Shown here: piece by piece, positions 56,379 to 64,000 of the stretch
Numbering within the stretch: the stretch's first letter is position 1
Layout: each line of letters starts with the position of its first letter
Assembly: GCF_019925205.1 (NCBI RefSeq)
Contig: NC_083568.1
Span: forward strand, 21,698,393-21,762,392
DNA length: 64,000 nt
Origin: Metopolophium dirhodum
Taxonomy: Eukaryota > Arthropoda > Insecta > Hemiptera > Aphididae
Reading direction: 5' to 3'
Made by a program: the position numbers and the translations under genes
Notes under the pieces: generated by a model
What the model saw: the letters and a program-made list of their open reading frames with translations, nothing else
Databases searched by the model: none
Told to the model about the DNA's origin: nothing

Positions 56379-58360
56379 CTGGAAAGTCAAAACAATTAAT
56401 ATTATTCTAATCGTTATATATTTTATATATTATTTGTTTTATAGTTCCTCTGGTTGCTCGGCATTGTAGCTATATGGTATACAGTTATTTTATTGTTATA
56501 ACATCTAATGTCGAGGAAGATATTTTTGTAACTTCAACCGATTAAATCGCTATAATTCTGTGGTATACTTAATAGGTTAGGTATTTTACGGTTTTAAACT
56601 TTACCATCGATATATACCTACACTAATAGTTTAGTGGGTGGTATTTGATCGACATTACTACCAACTGGCAACAAATAATTTCCTACACGGTGTTTTATTA
56701 TATATAGTTTATTTCCTTAAATTGAAATATTGTACGTCAATACAATTGATATATTATGTAGGTACTATACTGCGCATATCAGTACAACGTTGAAATTACG
56801 AAAACTTGCAAATTATTTTGTTATTTAAAATGTATAAAATGTTCAGTTTTATATAGCTAAGGCTCGAAAATTCAATACAATAGGTTCCTCATATTAAGTA
56901 GTTCATACAATCATACTGGAACCAAACTATAATCACAAACATTTTTTTATTATTAACATAATATGAATTTCAAATTTGGACGAAATTAGATGTCTGTTTA
57001 AACAAAAAATAACTATTTTAGTTAGGTATTTTGTTGTAGTTCAAAAATATTATTCGTGGGGACTAGAAAGTTTAAACATATTCAAAACATTTAGATTAAT
57101 TTTAAGATATTGTCTATTTGTACCACAAACCTATATATAATTCACTTAGGTCTACTGAGTACAGTAAGTAAGTATTGACTCAAAAGTTAATAACAATAAT
57201 ATTATATGCTATACATGTATACTATTATAATAACTAAATACTAGTAATAAAATACATTTAATGAATTTTGCAAAAATTAATCCAGCCTACCGTATTACTG
57301 TAAATAGTAAAATAAATTTCTTTAATAGCATTATGTATGATGGATATTATCCATTGTGTATGTATATTATGTATGATATTTTTATATCATAAAATATACT
57401 AATATATATAGATTTCATTCAGAACAATTTGTCGTTTGTGCAATATGGTTTACAATTGAATTCAAATTTAACACATACATCACAGTGACTTAGAAACATA
57501 ATATTATGAGGTACACTCGAAATTCATTGATCCGGTTACTGGCTTTTTTGGTTATACTTTTTAGTAGATACTTTTTTTTTTAAAATTTTAGTATCCCAAT
57601 AATAATTTTTACTATAATAGCTAAACTAAATATCAAATAAATTATTATCGTCCGAACAATAAAATTCAGTAAAATAATGTAACCTTTAGCCATAATCCTT
57701 TGAAGCTAAATTGAATATAGATACCATCGATAGACATATTATATATACATTATACACGTATATATGTATACTAAATTATGTGTTGTACTAAGCATTAAAT
57801 ATCATATTATTATATTATTTTATAAGTTTGAATTGTAGTCTTGTAATCATACTTTTAGTTTAATTATTTATTAGGTCAATGATGCAATTAAGCTGAGACA
57901 ACAAAAGGAAAATTATGTATACTAATAATGTACTTTACTATAAATTCTTAGATATCGTAGTAGTGACAATTTGACACTATATAATAAGTGTAAAAAGTTG
58001 ATTAATGAGTCCAAGAAGCAGAATGTGAAAAAACATAAGAAGAATGTTAACGCTGGTGACAGAGGGAGTGCGTTGAAGTTAAGAACGTTATCTGTGCTGA
58101 TACGTTGGATTATTTTTATGATATTTCAATTTTAAATAGCAAGATATAATAATTTTTCTTAGATTGTAATATTTCATATATTATTCATAAATTAAATGAA
58201 AATTTAAATACCGCAAACAAAGACAGCGTACAAAAAACTGAAAAAACACAGGTGATTAATGTTCTGGACTAAGTTTGAATTAAATAATAAACAGTTGTAA
58301 AAATTAAGTTAAATATATATTTATTTAATAGGTACTATTTTAAATAGTTATGCAAAATTA
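56379..58360. other. AT-rich region upstream of the THEG-like exons
   Basis: No exon recognised. It holds copies of a dispersed repeat near 56,790-57,070 and 57,415-57,490. The missing 5' exon of the THEG-like gene may lie here or beyond. Confidence 0.35.
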
Positions 58361-58365
58361 AAACC

Positions 58366-58551
58366 ATGGTCGACGGCGGGCGATTGGAAGTGGGACAACG
58401 ACCAGCGGTCATCGACGTCCGTCTGTATTTAAATTACAATATAGGTAGTAATTATAATAACAAAAGTATTGGCACAATACAAATAGCCCGCGAGGATCAA
58501 GTGCAGTTAAAGGTCAGTTGTAGAAACATTCGAACCGAGAACATATTATAA
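58366..58551 (+). CDS. doubtful short exon or frame in a small GC-rich spot
   Basis: ATG in a strong context (AAAACCATGG) opens 61 codons; a donor-like AAAGGTCAGT occurs at 58,512. The first 60 bp are GC-rich on an AT-rich background. The minus strand over the same spot is also open and preceded by AAATACAG, so it could be an exon of a minus-strand gene, perhaps the THEG-like one. No domain recognised. Confidence 0.25.
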   Translation: MVDGGRLEVGQRPAVIDVRLYLNYNIGSNYNNKSIGTIQIAREDQVQLKVSCRNIRTENIL

Positions 58552-58559
58552 TAGGTATA

Positions 58560-60100
58560 TATTATTTTCGTGTAGCCAAGCCTCGCCTTTCGTGTGACCC
58601 TTTTAAAGTTTTAACCGATCATCGTGTCTGTTTCCCGGGCATAGCAATAATATAGTTTTCATGCGATTTTCACACTATTTTCACGTGCGCTGAAAGTAAA
58701 TCTTTTATGGCCAATACATGGAATAACATAGGTAATATACGCAATGGCATATAGGTACGCCGTACGCCTAACTGGAATTATATTATATGTATTCAACAAT
58801 AGCGTGAAATTGGTGTATAATAGCTAATTATTTGTTAGGTATAATTATATCTATAATATGTAATCCCTTATCGTAGAAATAAAATAATGTAAATTGTGAA
58901 ATTATTTTTTTGTATGTATATAATCATTGAGTATATATTACAACAATATAATAATATATATTATACTCAATGGTATTATATATTATTATTGATATAATTT
59001 TAATCTAAAACATTTTACGTCAATATTATATATTTTATCTTAATTACAAATTTACTAGTTTACAATAATTATTATTGTAAATTGACCTGGTGAGTACCTG
59101 CGTGAAAGACTGTGATCAAATTGAACTTATTTCAACTGTTATTTTCGGGGTGCATACTTATTTTTGTCACGGACCTCTTACTATTGTCTACAGACTATAT
59201 TTTATTACCAGAAGCCATATATTTCAACGTATATTTTTTATTGTATATTTATAAAAGAATTTAGTGTTATACATTAGGTAATAAGAAAAGAAAAACACAA
59301 CATTTCGAACCAATTCAATATCCATGTATATAGCTATAGGTTGCTATTCCAAGACTTTGCCGGTCTAACCATTCGCTATTTATCGCTTATTTCTCAGAGC
59401 AACATGTTTACTTATTTTCTCTTTTTTTCAGGCTAACCGTGAAATATGTTTTTTTCTCGTTGTGTGGAGTACTTTTATCCGCGCGTGTGTGTGCAAGTGT
59501 ACCTACACGATTTCCACTTACATCGTAATATCTATTCCCAAATGGAATAGATAAGATACAACGATTTACCTATTTTCCGAAAATAAACATGCATTTAATT
59601 TATCATGTATCCTATCCATCCCGATGATTTATTTTTGTTTGTTTAACTTCGGGACGCAATGCAAATTGGTTCGCCTCTCGAACGGCGTGCCTCAAAGCTC
59701 GAGAAAAAACCCCAGAGCGCAAAAAATGATTGTATTTTTCCAATTTATTCACTATATTATACTATACGGATCCTACTACTGCACTGCAGTGAGCATAGGT
59801 ATATTACGCGTGTACGTGGCCAGGTCGGATCGTATCGGATGACTAAGACAAATATAAAATTATCATGGTTTTTTAATAATTTTTTATTTAAGATAATTTA
59901 TCGGGTGTTCATCGCAGCCGCGGTTTTGCGGTAGAGTAATTCAATAAAAGTACCTAAAGGTTCACGCACGTAGCAGGACAAAAATATAATTTGCATTAGT
60001 AGTTTTCTGGACCAATATTAATATGCACGTCCGAAGACACTAATATAATATAATATAAATACCGTACGAGACCAGCTCGCACACAAAAACACGATAACAC
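58560..60100. other. AT-rich intergenic DNA
   Basis: An AT-rich palindromic stretch (TATTATACTCAATGG...CATTGAGTATATATT) occurs at about 58,925-58,970. No gene recognised. Confidence 0.4.
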
Positions 60101-60430
60101 TTTAGCTATGGCGCGTGTGAGGAAAAGGATAATTTTTTTTTCTCCGTCCGGTTCGTCGCCGCGGTCGCGATCTGGCGGCGGCGCTTTTCAGGGGATATGC
60201 ACTTTCGCTGTATCGATTCGCCGGCCGGCATAGGCGTGCGGAGGTCGGAAAAGCGTTTCCTCGTCTGTGCCGCCGCCACCACCGCCGCGACGAAGCGACC
60301 GCGGACGGGACGGCGGCGGTGGCGGCGGCGAAGGAAGAACGCGGGCGACCTAAAACGGTTTTCGATGCATTGACCCAAACTGCAGTAAACTATTTCGCCT
60401 TCCCACTCGCGAAACACGTCAACACCGTCT
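60100..60430. promoter_or_regulatory. GC-rich CpG island-like block
   Basis: The block has many CpG (GTCGCCGCGGTCGCGATC, GCCGCCGCCACCACCGCCGCG, GGCGGCGGTGGCGGCGGCG). A 103-codon minus-strand Arg/Ala-rich frame crosses it but looks like a product of base composition. Such spots often mark 5' ends of housekeeping genes in AT-rich insect genomes; the gene it may serve cannot be named from this window. Confidence 0.4.
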
Positions 60431-61450
60431 CACGTATTTCGTTTAAACGGTGTCGCGTATTATTATTATATTATATTATATGGGTATAGTATATCGCGGC
60501 GCGTCGCAAAACTACTATAATGTCGACAGAAACGCGCAGTGCTTAATAATAATATGTCAAATTGAAAAATTTCTTTTGAAAATATATTACATTTATAGTA
60601 TATTATCGCACGCGTCACCATAATAATATTATACGCTAGCTCGTTTGCCGTAATAATAGTATAGTATAAATAATTATTACACTGTGTGAAAAGTCATATG
60701 CGCAATATTATTATTGTTATGCGTCATTGCCAGTTGCTGCGTTTCCGGCAGACGCTCGTAAAATGTATATCGTAAAAATTTGACGATAAAAATGCATATA
60801 TTATTATTGTTTTTAAATCGCTGCAGCGACCGCCAAAACATTGCCCGCATAAACGATCGATCGACTGTTGTAGACTTGTAGTTGTCTAAAACAGCTATAC
60901 TGCTGCAGATGCGTCTGTATATCGACATAGGTACTTATGGTTTTTGCGGGTGGAATGATAGCTGATATATGAATGGGAGTGGTAGGGGATAAACGATTTT
61001 ACGCCGACAATAAGTACCTACACACCTTATTATTAAATTAATGTAATTTGAACATGAATTAATTTTTTTAAACTATGAAATCCAAATTTTCCTTTACATA
61101 ATTAATATTGCAAATGTCTGCGTAAAAGTAGGCACATGGTCTACCAAGTTTAAAATGGCGTCCACTATAGAATATACTGTAGGTACCTATAGTATATTAG
61201 CTTAATTATAGCTATGTTTGCAGTTTATTACAGCTTAAATTTATTTTAAGTGGAATGCAAACGGACAGTTTTTAAGGAGGTCAAAATAGGCAATTTCCAA
61301 ATTGTATGCACACGGCTCTTTTAAATGTGTGTGTAGTAAGTAATCATTAGTGTGTGTAAAAGAAATTGCAGAATGCTTCCGCACGCTCATGTACAAGTCA
61401 CCGCTACGGCGTTGGCGCGTGAATGGTAAATAATGCGTATGCTCATTTGT
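60431..61450. other. intergenic DNA next to the GC-rich block
   Basis: No gene recognised. Confidence 0.35.
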
Positions 61451-61454
61451 TTGT

Positions 61455-61752
61455 ACTTTTTGTCAATCCTACTGATGGACCTGATAACGCGTCACCTGAT
61501 AAGACTTATGATTTGAATTCGTTAGTATGTCTACTTGAGATCGATCAGGCAACATTTAAGGATATTCAATTTATAATTTTCGAATAATGAACAAATTTCG
61601 TAAATTTGAAATATTCAAACAAAATGTATAGGAGTTTTGAAACAAAATTTAAAAAAAAGTGTATCTCAAGTAGACATACTAAAAAATTCAAATCAGTTTT
61701 CAGAAATCTTTTCGCGTTATCAGGTCCATCGGTATGATTGACAAAAATTGCA
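61455..61752. mobile_element. MITE-like element with inverted ends of about 90 bp
   Basis: The left arm (TTTGTCAATCCTACTGATGGACCTGATAACGCG ... TAGTATGTCTACTTGAGAT) is mirrored at 61,660-61,752, with about 115 bp between arms. The interior is AT-rich. An open frame across the right part is a by-product. Family not recognised. Confidence 0.65.
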
Positions 61753-64000
61753 TGGCACATTTTGGTTGAAATAATTGACCATTTGAAATCAGAACTTATT
61801 GTGCATTACGCGATTATAGATATACTGTATAGCTTGCTTTATAATTATTATGTTATTACGATATTATGTTGGTAGATAAATCGATGAACGAATAATAATA
61901 TTATGTCAATAGTTCAACGGTAATAATGTATACAGCTAACGTCAAGATTGTTTTTTTTTCTTCAATTGGTAAACAATACGTAAGTCGATTCAGTATTATA
62001 AGTAAACAGTAAAGTTGTTTTCTTTAAACAATCAACCCTGATTTTTCCTTGTTAATTTACCTAAGCCATACTATATACTATATAGATACATTATGTGCCT
62101 TGTACCTATAGCATATTATTAGGTAACTAAGTAGAAATTAAGTAGAAATGTTGAGTTATACTTAGAGCCGTACCTATTACTTATTATTACAACTTTTATG
62201 ATCTTTTAAAAGAAAAACAGTTTTAAATTTTAATACATTTTTGTTTGTTTTATTTTTATCACAGTAAATTTTTCAGACATTTTGGTTTAAAAAAATTGAA
62301 CGAATTATAGTTTTAGAAATTTCCTAAATGATAAATATATAATATATAGTGTATACTCATTAAAAGTTATAATTCTTGTTAACATCAATAAAATACATAC
62401 CATATAATTATTATAATGTATAGATTATTCGATATTTATGCACAGACATATTTACAGGCAAATATACTGTACTTATTTTTTTTTTTTTATTTTTTTTTAT
62501 ATTAATTAAAGTTTTACTGACGTAAGTCATCTTATCTTATTGTTGTTGAATTAGATTTTTTTTTAGCATTTGGAAAAATAGATAACAATTAGTAATAATA
62601 TCCGGACACGATAAGAATAAGAAGAAGAAGTAATAATATAATAAATAAATATTAGTAATAAAGATACTATTGGCTACGTTTTAAAGTATTTACAATCAGA
62701 AGAAAATTAAATAAATAACTAATAATAGTTATAACAACAGGTCGTGTGGGCGTCCACGTACAGAAGGTGGATATACTGTATCAGAATATGAAATAAAATA
62801 AAGAATAATACATTTATTTTTATTGAAAAACAATTTAAAAGTAAATAAACCTTAAAATGTTCGATAACTCATCAGTATTATATCTTTTAAAATCAATAAA
62901 TGATGTATTAATGTTATAGTATATGTAAATCATATGAATGTAGAACAATAGATAAAATAAAAATTTAGCTCTAAAATCGTTATAATAAATTATAATCTTC
63001 TAACAATAATTATTACTATATAGTTATTATGACTTAACAGAATATTGAATGAAGAATTATCGTCAAAATAATAAAATTCAGCAGAATAAAGTTTACCTAT
63101 GTTTGCAGTAAAATAATGCAAGCTTTGGCGAATATTCTTTGAAGCAATCTTTAATACCATTGATAAGATATATATATATTATATACAACGTTATGCAAAC
63201 TATATAAACAATCATCGGTTTCAAACATTTCAAAGATTAAATACCAACAACAAAAAAACCAGGGAACTCGGTATGCTTATAATAGTAGATTTCGAGTATC
63301 CTTTGTCATTGGTGAGTACGTCATTCTAATGATATAATATGAATGTGTTAAATTTGAATCCAGTGGTAATTCATTGCATATTATGAAAAGTTATTTTGAT
63401 CAGAGACTCTTAGTCAGCCTCTATTTCTAAGGATATTTTATATTTTATTTATATTAATATAAGTAATTTAAGATGCTATTAAAAATACGGTGGGTTCAAC
63501 TTTGTTTAATTGATGACGAAATCATCACTCAAATATTATATTATTAATTATTATAATGTTATTGTTATTGTATATTATAAGTTCTGGATATGTATCTACT
63601 GACTCTTGGAATTTATCGACGACAACTAAGTATGTCGCAGTTTCGAGAGCAGCCAAGAAATGTCTTAAAAATAAAATATCTCTTTGAAAACCATTAACAA
63701 CTCCTGATGCGCTTTAAATGCAGGAAAATCTGAATTATTTCGAGCACGCTTAGCAAATATTATAAAACCATATCCCAATAGAAATTATCAGTTTTCCAAC
63801 ATATCTACAATTGATTTGTATCTTACTGGCTACCTCCCTCATATTTAAACTCCAAAGGTTTTAAAATGTTCAAATCCTAACTCCTTTAGAATGGATTTAA
63901 TCACGATGGAAGTCGCATTTAAATTTCCAAACAATGTCATCAAGCTATCAACACATATAACTCTATATAATATCATCGACTCTTACTTTATTTTTCAGTA
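61753..64000. other. AT-rich intergenic DNA to the window end
   Basis: No gene recognised. T-rich runs at 62,475-62,500 and an inverted piece of the 51-kb repeat family near 63,330-63,410 are the only landmarks. Confidence 0.4.

Noticed and set aside
60106..60417. 103-codon Arg/Ala-rich protein
   Set aside because: Composition follows the GC-rich block and its (GCC)n runs; no domain. The block is reported as a GC island instead.

Overview
The window looks like insect nuclear DNA, most probably from an aphid: AT-rich, intron-containing, full of dispersed repeats, with a ZAD-C2H2 zinc-finger gene of the arthropod type. The host name is an inference from sequence style.

Layout. 1-2.5 kb: a possible first exon leaving on the minus strand and, head to head, a four-exon ZAD-C2H2 gene (869-2460, +). 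2.5-7.5 kb: repeat-rich intergenic DNA with a decayed hAT element (5472-6212, exact 8-bp target duplication). 7.5-19.2 kb: a satellite array of about 48 monomers of about 241 bp with a 4.8-kb higher-order duplication. 19.2-21.2 kb: repeats and a GC-rich block.

21,178-39,384: a complete Polinton/Maverick element of 18,207 bp, starting AGTAGGAT and ending ATCCTACT, flanked by exact 6-bp ATCTTC duplications, with terminal inverted repeats of about 2.2 kb. It carries a gene of unknown function (+), then a minus-strand capsid block (PLA2-like protein, adenovirus-type protease, penton/minor capsid, a small basic protein, double-jelly-roll major capsid), then a plus-strand block (packaging ATPase, DUF8207-like protein, chromodomain integrase, coiled-coil protein, 157-aa protein), and a nine-exon minus-strand gene whose spliced product joins three C2H2 fingers to a family B DNA polymerase. 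Every reading frame is open, so the insertion is young. Integrase and polymerase would serve self-replication and insertion; the ATPase, protease and capsid proteins are a virion-building set. The protease frame has no ATG and lies exactly in the -1 frame after an A AAA AAC heptamer next to the PLA2 stop codon, which suggests frameshifting or alternative splicing.

39.4-64 kb: a GC-rich region just outside the element, MITEs (one hAT-type with perfect 8-bp duplication), LINE fragments, and a cluster (44.0-50.1 kb, minus) of at least four related three-exon units with 45-53-bp introns and little coding conservation, resembling a tandem lncRNA or small-peptide family. Then follow a 0.9-kb foldback repeat (53.76-54.67 kb) in the 3' flank of a THEG-like testis gene (54,700-56,378, minus), a GC-rich island near 60.1-60.4 kb, and AT-rich DNA with no recognised gene to the end.
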